Assembly (NCBI GenBank): GCA_032718475.1
Contig: JAUCBJ010002347.1
Coordinates: 1 to 41,419 of the forward strand
Source: Nemertoderma westbladi
Lineage: Eukaryota; Xenacoelomorpha; Nemertodermatida; Nemertodermatidae
DNA length: 41,419 bases
Reading direction: 5' to 3'
Position 1 is the first letter of the stretch. Every line of letters starts with the position of its first letter. The notes beneath the pieces were generated by a model. That model saw nothing but the letters and a program-made list of their open reading frames with translations. It searched no databases and was not told the origin of the DNA. Both the position numbers and the translations under genes were made by a program. Below, piece after piece: positions 21,092 through 31,462 of this stretch.

Positions 21092-21488
21092 GCTCTTCAA
21101 AGAAGTTCACGGGTGAGGATAAGTTTATAGAGACACCTATTGGAACATCGCTGGAGTCTTCCTTGCGTAATTCGGCCGATGTCCTCCCTCCACCACCACC
21201 AAAGAAGATCCGCAGGGAGGAGGCAGCCGCCCTTAATGTGTCTCCAGCAGAGAAAACAAATATGGATCTGCGCCAGTTACAGTTAAAGGTACTAAAGTCG
21301 CAGATAGAAGCCAACCAGTCCACTATAGAACTAATAAAGCAGTGGTCAGTGCCTGTGAAGATATCCAGCAGTTAGTTGGTCGGCTCGAGTTGCTTGATAC
21401 TATCATTCAATCGCGCCAGACAATTACTCATATCGAGCCAGAAATCTATCATATCAACAGTGATGGGGATATCATCCGCAATTTGTAA
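21092..21488 (+). pseudogene. Terminal exon of a spliced gene, coiled-coil C-terminus with frameshift
   Basis: Follows acceptor TTTCTATTTAG. The frame reads SSKKFTGEDKFIETPIG, a Pro run with a basic patch PPPPPKKIRREEAAAL, and a long helix DLRQLQLKVLKSQIEANQST. It meets a stop at 21373-21375. The next frame, entered by a shift near 21340, continues as SACEDIQQLVGRLELLDTII and on to TAA at 21486-21488, clearly the true C-terminus. The basic patch could be a nuclear localisation signal and the heptad-like helix a coiled coil, as in MADF/Myb-SANT-type proteins, but no such DNA-binding domain is seen here. The intron phase matches the donor at 17937. The frameshift argues for a pseudogene. Confidence 0.5.
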
Positions 21489-21705
21489 TACAGTTACCCT
21501 GCTGTTTTCAATGCTCACTGTATTTTATATTATAAAATTAAACTTTATTATTTATTTTATATATTATTATTCACAATTACACACTGTCTAACTAGTTGCT
21601 GGGTGACTGTATAAAAAATAGGGAAGTCAATTTACAGAGTTTATGACATTGGGCCCACATATTTCTTGATAACTAGACTGTTTACTATTCGTGGCGTAGC
21701 AACAT

Positions 21706-22011
21706 TGTAATATCAACTACTTGGAATTCATATAAACAGTTCTCTATTTCCAATTTCTAATTCAAACAACCAGATACATATAATAATCAGTTTATTACAG
21801 AATCGAATCTCAATACAACATAACAAACAACAATCCGTTAACACAGTACAACACTTTATCCGGTACCGGTCCTATACCTAATCTCTCAGTTCCCTTTCCT
21901 ACCGTCCTACCGTACCGGTCTCCCCCTCTTCTCTCTCTTCAAACTTCCCGCCAACACTTCTCCCCCACTCTCTTACATATTGACACAATTGTAACCAATC
22001 ATTACATTACA
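21706..22011 (-). repeat. 3' LTR (minus-strand orientation)
   Basis: 306 bp. Compared with the other LTR there are six substitutions and one 4-bp indel. It contains ACCGGTACCGGTCC and a C/T-rich half that, read on the minus strand, is a G/A-rich region. Confidence 0.92.
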
Positions 22012-22020
22012 TCTCCCCCT
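22012..22020 (-). promoter_or_regulatory. Polypurine tract of the LTR retrotransposon
   Basis: AGGGGGAGA on the minus strand directly upstream of the LTR start TGTAATG. This is the expected plus-strand primer site. The nested TIR transposon starts at the very next base. Confidence 0.75.
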
Positions 22021-22196
22021 ACAATGGGGTAGACGACTCGGAAATTTTTTTTCGAGTTTTCGTTGGTTTCATGTGAAAGATCATGTGAAATAACCCCAGA
22101 GAGCAATTTTACTTAAAAAAAATAAATATTGGCCGAGTTATAGCGATTTTAAAACGCAAAATTAGCAACATCGAAAAATCAGGCCATTTCAGAAAA

Positions 22197-22222
22197 CTGC
22201 ACTAGTGACGTCACTAGTGCAG
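22197..22222. repeat. Perfect 26-bp palindrome with central TGACGTCA
   Basis: CTGCACTAGTGAC-GTCACTAGTGCAG is its own reverse complement and sits at the inner end of the left TIR. The right TIR (about 23697-23715) keeps TGACGTCA and CGTGCAG but has lost perfect symmetry. TGACGTCA is the CRE/ATF consensus. Confidence 0.9.
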
Positions 22223-22719
22223 CAGTAAATGTTCATTTGTTACTATACAATATAAATCTCTTAGTAACTAAAATAAATTGTGTAGCTAATATTTATTTAG
22301 TGTGTTTTTGTGTTGTGTTAAGAATACATTATTTGATATCTTAATGTGGAAATTGATTCATGACAAGTTAATTATTCCAGAATAATAATTATTTTTCCCA
22401 AACTATACAGTTGTTAGCTATACAAATAAAATATATTTGTAGCTAAAACTGCCAGGTGATAGAAATCCAGTAGCTTATTGATGTTTCATTAAGCTTCAAA
22501 ACTTAGATTACTTTGGATTAGATTGTGGATTCGCACTTTTTCGATTGTAATTATTTTTATACAAGTTAAATTATTGAATTCCAATTGATAGTTGATAGTT
22601 AGTCCATGTAGCTGTAATGGATGACGTAGTAAAAATATCTTCAGCTGCCATCTCAATACAATCAGCATTAATCAGAATTTAGTTGAACTATAACTACTGT
22701 ATAATTTACATTTTTTAAT

Positions 22720-23026
22720 TATCTATTTTTTCACAATTTTGGGAAATATATATTTCTTCCAGAAGCTTCGACTACTTTTCAGTAAACTTTGCATGTATAT
22801 GGAATCATATGATACTTCAACTATTTTCACTTCGCCATTTATTTCAAAAGATGGATCTGTGACGCTAAACAAGGCCCATTGTTTATTGCAAAGATGCATT
22901 TGAAGTTGGATTTGTGACATGAATTTAGCGCTTACGATATTCGATTATGTAAGATAAGATTTTTGAATGGCATGTTTTGATGTTGGACATTTTACTTCTA
23001 CCACTTGCGTTGGTGTAATGGCATCT
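22720..23026 (-). pseudogene. YqaJ-like (PD-(D/E)xK) recombinase/exonuclease fragment
   Basis: The minus strand reads DAITPTQVVEVKCPTSKHAI (VEVKCP at 22984-23001), one TAA stop, then SQIQLQMHLCNKQWALFSVT and ends SFWKKYIFPKIVKK. The E-x-K followed by CP, then Q.Q..M, then W/F..YI.P.. is the order in YqaJ/lambda-exonuclease-like proteins (single-strand-annealing recombination nucleases), where E and K of ExK are catalytic. A CATTTCAG acceptor just upstream (ending about 23027) suggests this is a 3' exon. The N-terminal part with the first catalytic Asp is not found. One in-frame stop. It lies wholly inside the TIR transposon. Confidence 0.5.
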
Positions 23027-23892
23027 GAAATGGCATCAAAAAAATAAGATTTTGTGGTATTTTATAAAAACACTGGCTACAATATTAAAACAGTACATAC
23101 CATTGAAAACACTAGCTACCACAAACATTTGTTTTTATTTTCTTTAAAACATTTTTTTTTCACATGTAACTAGCCAAAATATGTCAAGAACATAAACCTA
23201 TAGCCCAAAACATTATGTTTTGGTATTTTTTGGTATTTTTATATTTTTGAATGTCAAACCAAAAACAGCTATTATGAAAGGCAGAATAATGGTGACACGT
23301 GCAACACTAGTACCAGTAACACTTTACAGTGAACTGTACAAAAATCTAAATAATTTCCATCTAGTGCTAATCTACCCATCCCGCATTGTTCGCTGTAAAA
23401 ACAATTTAAAAATAGATTATTGAAAGGCCTGGCAGTATTTAGCTAGCTATATTTATTTTTAGCTACATACAGCTCTACGATACAGGTATGGGCGAAATCA
23501 ATATTATTATAGAATAATTAACTTGATATGAATAATTTGCCTCCATACCGCTATCCTATAATCGATTCTTAACACAACACAAATACACATCCAAATAAAT
23601 ACATAGCTACATTTATTATTTGTTTTATTTTAGATACTGCAATATTATACTCTATATTAGCCAATCAACTGCGCTTGACAACTGTTGCTGTGTTATGGCT
23701 GACGTCACTCGTGCAGTTTTCTGAAACGGCCCGATTTTTCGATGTTGCTAATTTTGCGTTTTAAAATTGCTATAACTTGGCAAATATTAATTTTTTTGAA
23801 GTAAAATTGCTCTCTGGGGTTTTTTCACATGCTCTTTCACATGAAACCAAAGAAAACTCGAAAAAAAATTTCCGAGTCGTCTACCCCATTGT

Positions 23893-25360
23893 GAGTGCAT
23901 TTATTATAGTGTATAATAACTGTTTTGTCCAATCAAATCCATAATACTTTGGAGGGTGAATAACTCTCCCAGCTCTAGTGCTAATGTGTTGATTAACAAG
24001 TCCGTTACTCAAGTCATCACTATGGACAGTTTCTGATTCTGATGTTGAAGTATTATGATGATCGATGGTTTGGTGGCATTTTCCATTGGAATAATGTATT
24101 TCTTTGGCATCAATATTAGGACAGGTTTTTATCAAGTGAACATTTACAGTTTTTAATTTTCTTTTCTTGTTAATATGCTTTATGATGTATGTAGTTGGGT
24201 TTTTTATGTCAATTACAGACCAACCTGCCTCCCATGGTGTATATCACTTAGCAGTTCTTTGATCTCGACGAAGTGCTAATGGGTCTCCTATCTCCAATAC
24301 ACGAGTTAAGTTCGCATTTGGTTGTGGGTCATGTTTTGACAATTGCATTTCTAAATAGTCCAATAGTTCAGCGGCGTTTTGGAGTCGATATCCTATCCAG
24401 GTGCTAGGACTATATCCTTTTGAATTTGTCCAATGTATAGTTCCTATTTCCCAACCACAGAAAGAACGCATTGGGGTAATACCTGTCGTTGATGTGGGGC
24501 GATTTCGATAATAATGTAGGATCCATGCAATGTCTTTTTTAGTAATAATATCTCTATCAGCTAATGTTTTGCGTAAAATGGTTAAAAAAGTTCGATGATA
24601 TCGCTCTACTTATCCTTGACTCCAGGGATTTCTTATTGCACCATGCTGTACTTCTATATTAAATACTTTCCACTAAACCACTAGTGAACTCACTACCTGA
24701 ATCAGAATGGATTTCTTCTGGCGCTCCCCATAATAAACATTTATCAACAAATGCGTCACCAATATCATTATCTTTCATTGAATTTATCAACTCTATTTCT
24801 GCCCATTTAGTTAACGGATCAAATAATACCATTAAGGGTTGGCTTTTCACTTTAAGTGTGTCTGCAAAAATTATTTGCTGATCAGCTATGACAGTTCTTT
24901 CTGCTGGACAACTACTTTTCGGAGTTGTAGTATTTGCTAAGGAGCACTTCAGGAACTTTGAAACATATTCATGACATTTCGATGTTATTAATGGGAAGAA
25001 ACACAATCTCCGCAAATAATTCCTCATAATATTGGTACAAGCATGTCCAGTTTTTAGATGAGCCTTATGTATAATTTTTGGAATAATTGGTACAACAATA
25101 GTATCATTGGGTGGAACCTTTATTTCTCTCATAAGCAGGTCAGTTGATGTATTTAAATATATTTGAGTTTTTATGTTTTTAAAAACATCATTGTATATCA
25201 TGGATGTCCAATCTTTTGTCAAGACAGCTTTTCGAACTTGCATTATTTCACTGTCTTTCAACTGAGAGTTTAAAACATCTTTAATGTTTATGCCCAGTAT
25301 TTCTTGTGGTATGAAAGCAGCTGCACATATGGCAGTTATCGAAGAATTATGTCCTCTCAT
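23893..25360 (-). pseudogene. LTR retrotransposon integrase region of pol, broken
   Basis: From 25360 downward: an HHCC zinc-binding region (HKAHLKTGH ... CHEYVSKFLKC, about 24950-25080). Then comes the catalytic core with D in FADTL (about 24861-24876), D in IHSDSGSEF (24685-24711) and E in VERYHRTF (about 24590-24610), interrupted by a stop in QG*VER and a frameshift near 24660. A C-terminal section follows with YTPWEAGWSVIDIKNPT and an end TRAGRVIHPP (about 23950-23980). DDE integrases insert the cDNA copy. Stops at about 24600 and 24243 and several shifts make it non-functional. The gene ends at the nested TIR transposon. Confidence 0.85.
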
Positions 25361-25369
25361 AATTGCTTT

Positions 25370-25860
25370 CTATTTATCTGGTACACGAGTAAGTTTGTCA
25401 GCAATATTCATGTTAGATGGTACAAATATTATTGTAATATTTAAATTATGATAATCTACAATCTCTTCAATTATTTGTAGTCTTCTCATTACTAATATTT
25501 CAGACTGACTACTGACTTTCACTCGCTTAATATTGTTTAATATATGATTTAACCATTTACAAACAGTAGCTGAATCTGAATGAATAACAATATTCTTTGT
25601 TAAAAGGTGCCATTTCACTGTCATATTGAGACCATCAATCACAGAATCTAATTCAGCAATATTGATATGCATCTTGTCTCTAACTTTACGTAACCATGCC
25701 CCATCTTCCACTATTATATTGTCGATTTCTATGACTGCTGATCTCGCAATATCACTGGCATCTACCCATAAATCAACTTTAGAATTAGACGTCTCTTCTA
25801 TAGACCATTTGACAGGATCATCATTTTAAAATAGTGCAGATAGTTCTTCAGCTAATATCT
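25370..25860 (-). pseudogene. LTR retrotransposon RNase H region of pol
   Basis: Reads ...AWLRKVRDKMHINIAELDSV and IVIHSDSATVCKWL, closing with MNIADKLTRVPDK. 'INIAELD', 'HSDSATV' and 'AD.LTRVP' are RNase H blocks with acidic catalytic positions E and D. It lies between RT (upstream) and integrase (downstream) as in Ty3/Gypsy pol, and is separated from both by stops. Confidence 0.8.
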
Positions 25861-26854
25861 TTACTGGTTCATCAACTTCCTTGCCCAAGGTCCATCAGAA
25901 CATTGTCGTTTTAGCCAGCTGGTATATATTCTTAAATATCCAACAATTGGGAAGTGTCCTACTATACACCCACACCATGAAAATAATTCTCTTTTTGTTA
26001 AGGGGCAAGGGATGTTCAATGTATTTTTACACTTTCTTTTCCACATCAAAACACCATTTTGGTTATCATATACATCAATCCCAAGTAATGACATTTCACT
26101 GGGCCCAACAGGTTTTTTTGTTGGTAAGCAAAATTTAGATAGCCAGTGTTGAAAAGTCAGAATAGCCAGTGACTTTGTTTTCATCAATATAAATATCATC
26201 TACGTATTTATTTACTTCATCTGTCTTGAATCCTGCGACATCAAAAATGAATGACACTATGGCATTTAAAACTTTGTGTGCATTTTCAAAACCAAATCCC
26301 ATTCTATTCATTATATATAGAGACTCTTTCCATAGCATACCTTGATACAAACAATGTTCTTTATTGACGTGTATCTATAAATATGCTTTGGAAATGTCTA
26401 ATATTCTAGTATTTGTGCCCATCTTGCGCCAACATCGTATAGTTTCGCTACAAATATCAACTTGTCTCCCTGGCTCAGTTTGAATTAATTTATTGAGAAG
26501 TGTGTAATCTAGCACTGGCCTAACAGGAGTTGACTCTTTATGTTCATGAATTACAGGTATAATGGGTAACAAGCCCTTACGTTCACCATGTTTAACTATG
26601 TTGTGTTTCTCTAACCATCCATTGGATATCCATTTCTCAATTTCAAAATCTAACATTTCCTTATTCCTATCACTGATTGACTTATCATAATCTCCTATAC
26701 CAGATCCAACATTTCTATGTGGTAGAACATTATCTGTCCATTTCCATGTGAGCTCCCAAATTCTCTCACATTCCTTCCATCTCAATACAAATTCTTTATC
26801 TATTAAGTCAATATCACCATTACTATGTTTGTTTACTGATATAAATTTCCATAA
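25861..26854 (-). pseudogene. LTR retrotransposon reverse transcriptase region of pol
   Basis: Begins right next to the nested LINE with a segment DLIDKEFVLRWKECERIW. RT blocks follow in order: TPVRPVLDYTLLNKLIQTEP, motif A RILDISKAYL (catalytic D), a TAG stop, GFGFENAHKVLNAIV, and motif C KYVDDIYIDE (YVDD at 26195-26206). A frameshift leads to ELFSWCGCIVGHFPIVGYLR. The combination 'VRP.LDY..LN', 'DIC.E..R.W...G' and 'FSWCG..VGH.P..G.LR' belongs to a Ty3/Gypsy-like lineage widespread in flatworms, nematodes and marine invertebrates (family knowledge). Catalytic acids are present, but one stop and two shifts break the gene. Confidence 0.85.
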
Positions 26855-29490
26855 TTTTATTTTATTTTATTCTTTACACCAGACCATATTATTATTATAC
26901 ATGGGGTGCACAATATAACTGATCCATATCCTAATTAGCCTACTATTATTGTTATTATATTAAGCACAATTAAAGTCCTAAGCCCTATTAAGTACTGTAG
27001 CTACATATTAATGTATTATGAAACCGATAGTAATTAGCAAACAAATTGACTACGATGAATTCTAGATGATTCTCGAGTACACATATAAACTGTGGAAACA
27101 ATTTTATTACTAGATACCTTAATTCTATTATATAAGCTCTGCACTGAACGATAGCGTAAGTGAATAAAACATGGCATATTTGAAGTACCGAAAAATAAGG
27201 ACATACTGGAACGGAACGGAAGCTTAAAAAATATACGTGCAGCCGAATTATAGGCCACTCTGACACGGTTATACACAGACTCTGAATAGTTCAATGGTGA
27301 CCACAGAGCATTGCAATACAAAGGAGTTACATATGCCCTAAATAGAGTAACTTTTACTGCATTACTACAATTATAAAATTTTCTACACAAAGTGTTTGCA
27401 CGAGCATATAAACCTCTAGTAATATTCTTGATGTCGAAATCGTCATCACGACTTACATGTATTAAATGCCCCAAATATACATATTTTTCTACTCTAGAAA
27501 GTATAGCTCCACATAAATACATAGGCGCCATAGAGAACAAATTACTGAACCGTGGGTTAAAAAACATAACTTTAGATTTCTTTAAGTTAAATAATATCCT
27601 ATGGCTAATTGCATAATCAGAACAAGTATTTATCAGACGTTGTAAACCTACTGCAGAATTAGAGATCAAACAAATATCGTCTGCGTATATAAGATGATTT
27701 ATTCTACAACCATCGAGCATACAGCCTACATTAGCACAAAGTAAACTATTTGATAGATCATCCATATAAACATTGAACAGATAAGGGCTCAAAATACCAC
27801 CCTGTTTTAAATAGGAACTAGTAAACAATGAATCATCCCTTCCGGAATAAATCCATGTACAGTAATTGCACTCAATAAAATCGACAAAAGGACATTCAAA
27901 AGATCACTTTTACCATATATAAAATGTTCGGCAGTAATACCGTCATGTCCAGCTGCCTTCCCTAATTTTAAATTTGATATTGCACATCCTACTTCATCGG
28001 GACTAATTATCATATCAGGAGTGAATGAAATATTGGAGATACGATCGTCTACACTACGTACTGTAAACTCAGTAGCTGCACCGGCATTACAATTAAACAG
28101 TTCAGAATAGACACCTTTAAACATATTACAAATATTAGGCGCACCAATTTCTTTACTTACTACATTTGGTAAAGGTACATTTATATTACTATGTTTATGT
28201 ATGTTTTTCCAAAAACTCCTACTATCATCGCGGAGATGCGCAGATGCTAACTTATCCGCTCTCGTAGCTGCTTCATTACGTTTACAGGTACGGAGTGCAC
28301 GTTTAAAATTAGCTTTGGTTGAAAGGTATTTGCGATGTAGCTCACCCTGGCGAGGAGAGCCGGCATCCCTCCATTGTTTAAAAAATGAGTGCGAGATTTC
28401 ATACGCATCTTTAACCGAATCATTCCATCCCGGAATGTTGCGGTTTATTCCAGAATCTGAAACAGATGCGCATGGTATCGAGCAATTCGCTGAGTCACGC
28501 AAAGCCGACTCAATACTAACCCAAAGTTCTGTTATGCATTCAGAGTGATTAGTGGTTCTACACTTAGTATTAATACAATTTATTTCCTCGGGTATTGTGA
28601 TACAACTCAAGGCGTTATATAATGCATTGTTATATTTGACAAAATCAGATACACTTGCTTTATCCCATATCAGACTATCTGTTTTGGACGTAGAGTTCAA
28701 AATGTTACTGATACACGTTAACATAGGTTCTACATCAATTACAAATGTTAATGGCATATGATCAGTAACAGTTACATCGTAATTAACAGCAATATTCCTA
28801 ACAATTGAATTACAACTCATGCTTCCAACTACGTGGTCTAGCCACGATGTTGTGCCAAAAGTGGCGCTAACAAATGTAAATGTGTCATGCGGTAAACACT
28901 GAGCGTCAAAAATATTTACACCAGTTTCATTGCACCAGTCAAGTAATTCTGCATAAAATGATTTACCGGGTGAGGCATTGAAATCACCTACAATGAAGCA
29001 CTTAGACGTCGGTGCTGACTCAATTAATGAGTGCAACTTCCCTAGATACTGTAAATAACAATCTAGATTATCATCCGACTGATATGGGAGATATACATTA
29101 ATAACATATATTTTTGTCCCATCGTTGCACGTTATATAAAAATGCATGATTCTATGGTCATCAGAGGGCAAACGTTCAATAGCCAGTATAAATTCTTGGT
29201 GGACTAAAATCGCTAGGCCCCCATAAGGACGACCTTTGAGTATCTGGTTAGACAAATCAACTGGTGATGAACTATATGGAACAAACTCACTATGTATAGT
29301 TGAGAGAAAACCTAGCTCCTACTTTGGGAGCATATGTTCCTGTAACAATACAATGTCCGAATTGTCACACAAATCATGCACAACCTTTAATGATTCTACA
29401 GTTCGAATTGAGTTACAATTGTACGATGTAATGCGAATGGAATTAATTTTCGAGTCGGTAGCCATAATTAATTAGTGATAAAAATATTAT
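26855..29490 (-). mobile_element. LINE (CR1/jockey superfamily) nested in the LTR element
   Basis: Minus-strand order: short leader, ORF2 from the ATG at 29465, endonuclease, RT, C-terminal domain to the stop at 27034, then a 3' UTR ending in an (AATAA)n-type tail at about 26858-26875. It interrupts the LTR element between its protease/linker (29542 and above) and its RT (below 26854). The exact 5' end and target duplication could not be fixed. An internal deletion inside the RT removes motif A, so the copy is inactive. Confidence 0.8.
27034..29465 (-). pseudogene. LINE ORF2: APE endonuclease plus reverse transcriptase with internal deletion
   Basis: Starts MATDSKINSIRITSYNCNSI, with LLQEHMLPK, a TAG stop at 29319-29321, GRPYGGLAILVHQEF, GDFNASPG (28967-28990), TSWLDHVVG and TDHMPL: the APE-type endonuclease. 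RT begins with EVGCAISNLKLGKAAGHDGI and stops after HCLLVPI (27807). The next frame resumes at LKQGGILSPYLFNVYMDDL and has motif C HLIYADDICL (YADD near 27674-27690), then thumb and C-terminal blocks. The RT fingers/palm between 'LVPI' and 'QGGILSP' (normally about 150 residues, with the first catalytic Asp) are missing at about 27807-27830. One stop, one shift and one deletion: a dead copy. Confidence 0.85.
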
Positions 29491-29541
29491 ATATTGTACA
29501 AATATATATATATATCTATTGTAATTATTCGTTCAAGATAG

Positions 29542-30344
29542 CTATGTATCACTCCAGTTAACATTTGACAACTGTGTATTTTGAGTTGCTAACTCCAAAT
29601 TCTCATTCTGAGTTGGCGGCACAGAACTTGAATCCATTGTGCTATTCACATTCGCATCAGGAAGCGTATCATTTATGACAGTTGCCGATACATCATCTGC
29701 AACTGGAACAGTGTTGTCTATTATTTCCCGTTGTTTACGCATATAAGCGCTGAAATTTTTTAGGAATTACATTTTGTTCAGCCAGTGGTACATTGTGGTA
29801 TGACTCAAGAGGAACCCATTCGGATGCATTTACATTTAAATCCGACTTTAGTGGTAACTTTGTTGTTGAATAGTTATTTGATACCTGACTTTGTATATTA
29901 TTTGTATCATTACATGATTCACTCACGCCTACTGAACATAATAATGTTGGATTGGAACTGGAACATTCAGATTTAAGTATTTGATTACAGCCAATTTGTA
30001 ACATGATAATCTTAACACTATTATCTGGGTCATGTTATTTGAATGCCGCCAATTTTCTTTATAGAATTTATTCCTAGTAATATGTCGACTCCAAAAATAT
30101 AATTCCCTTTAATTACTTTTAAATCTAATGATATAGGCGACATAAGACCTGGTGCCCAGTTCACAATGCATGATATTTTACCTAAAATTGGTAATCCATT
30201 AGCTCTAGAGTAAGTAATGATTCACTATATGGTGTATAATCATATGAATAACTCCGTAAAAACTCAGTTGTTACAAGTGATTCTGTACAAAATGTATCAA
30301 AACTAGTTTTTATAAGATTTCTATTTATACCATTAAAAATAAAC
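29542..30344 (-). pseudogene. LTR retrotransposon protease relic and linker
   Basis: Downstream of Gag the frame reads NGINRNLIKTSFDTFCTESL. The retropepsin active site D-T/S-G is expected about here, and the sequence shows DTF (30287-30301), so the Gly is lost. Stops follow at about 30220 and 30150. Two further frames (30004-29735 and 29742-29542) are Asn/Ser/Thr-rich with no fold recognised and probably form the spacer between protease and RT. The region ends where the nested LINE starts. Confidence 0.55.
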
Positions 30345-31342
30345 TCACAGTTTGCAATTGGAAGATAAGGGTTTAACGGGGGACATGAGGCGAGTAAGGA
30401 TGTTGCGCAGATGCCCCCCGCCGTTCGTTTCCCGAATTATATTTAAGATGTGTTGGGCAATCTTTAATAACATGACTCCAGCCTCCGCAGGCATAACAAT
30501 TATTTGACCCATTTCCTCTTCCAACATTATATCCATTGTTTGGATTTCTGACATTCATACAATGTCGCTGTAAATGACCGACTTGTCCACATCACCAACA
30601 CATATGTTTATTATTAGATGACTGAAAATTCCCATAATTACCAGCATTGGAACTGTATGTAGACATGCAAGCAGTAGGAATAAATCGTTGGTTTCTCATG
30701 TATGGATCTCTACTAAATGGGCCAGCCATTGCTCCGGCTACACCATGACTGCCAAAATTATCATCCATTGCAGCTGCAATGTTACGCGCCCGGACCACTA
30801 ACTCTGATATTGGAATCTGCATTGCACCTAATCCATCTGCTGCTGTCATTTGTATAATTTGAATTGACACTTCATGGGGTAATCCAGCTATAAATTGATT
30901 ACGAAGTATTTCTTCATTTCCTTCATCACCACACAACTTTAACAGTTTTTGTAATTCTGCAAGGAATGCATGTTAGGATTCTCCTGGAAGAATACTACGT
31001 GATTTAAATATGTTATAAGCCTGGTGCCGGGTAATGGAAAATGCATCACTCAAGTGGTCTTTCACTTTTTTCCAGTCGCGTTTGTCATCTGGGTTAATTT
31101 GTTTATAAACAGTAAATGCACTTTGCTTTAAAAACATCGGCACATAAAATGCGGTTGTATTGATTGCCCCATGCATATAATTCGCTTATAACCTCAAATC
31201 GTTCTGCCCATTCATTGAAATCTTGTCCATCTAATCCTGTAAATTTTTCTAAAACACCATCTAATTTTAAGCTACAATTTCCCAGTTTTGATTGAGCAAT
31301 TTCATTCGGGTCCCTAATATGATCAGCTTCACTATCAGACAT
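30345..31342 (-). pseudogene. LTR retrotransposon Gag, broken
   Basis: ATG at 31342 (MSDSEADHIRDPNEIAQSKL). The capsid-like helical region passes through three frames (31342-31103, 31176-30973, 30936-30592), including FTGLDGQDFNEWAERFE and EILRNQFIAGLPHEV, typical of Gypsy Gag. There are two CCHC zinc knuckles: one at 30559-30600 (CW*CGQVGHLQRHC, with a TGA inside at 30592-30594) and one at 30457-30498 (CYACGGWSHVIKDC), fully conserved. Gag packages the RNA. At least two frameshifts and two stops. Confidence 0.85.
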
Positions 31343-31462
31343 TATATTACTTTATTGTAATTCAGTAATTTATTGCTGAATTGCAGTTGTCACTATGTCG
31401 AAATTATATTCCAGTAGGCCTACCAGTATTAACAGCACTTTATAATATACGCGGTGATAGCT
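31343..31462 (-). promoter_or_regulatory. LTR retrotransposon leader (between 5' LTR and Gag)
   Basis: Short untranslated leader of 120 bp on the minus strand. Directly next to the LTR it reads AGCTATCACCGCG; there is no TGG of a classical primer-binding site, so the priming tRNA cannot be named. Confidence 0.5.

Larger units (their letters stand above)
22021..23892. mobile_element. Long-TIR DNA transposon nested at the polypurine tract
   Basis: Terminal inverted repeats of 193 bp (22021-22213 and 23700-23892), about 94 percent identical, with outer ends ACAATGGGGTAGACGACTCG. Both arms run inward to TGACGTCA. The interior is AT-rich with one recognisable coding fragment, a YqaJ-like nuclease exon (22720-23026, minus). 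No target duplication is evident (left flank CTCCCCCT, right flank GAGTGCAT). The family is not recognised. Its insertion separates the LTR element's polypurine tract from its C-terminal integrase region. Confidence 0.85.

Noticed and set aside
21100-21320. Minus-strand ORF with a Gly run opposite the terminal exon
   Set aside because: It is the antisense of the Pro-rich coding exon; the plus-strand reading has splice signals and a plausible coiled coil.
26988-27266. 92-codon minus-strand ORF
   Set aside because: It overlaps the LINE ORF2 C-terminus in another frame; a shadow frame.
31440-31462. tRNA primer-binding site next to the 5' LTR
   Set aside because: The sequence after the LTR in minus orientation is AGCTATCACC, without the TGG expected for a CCA-ended tRNA primer.
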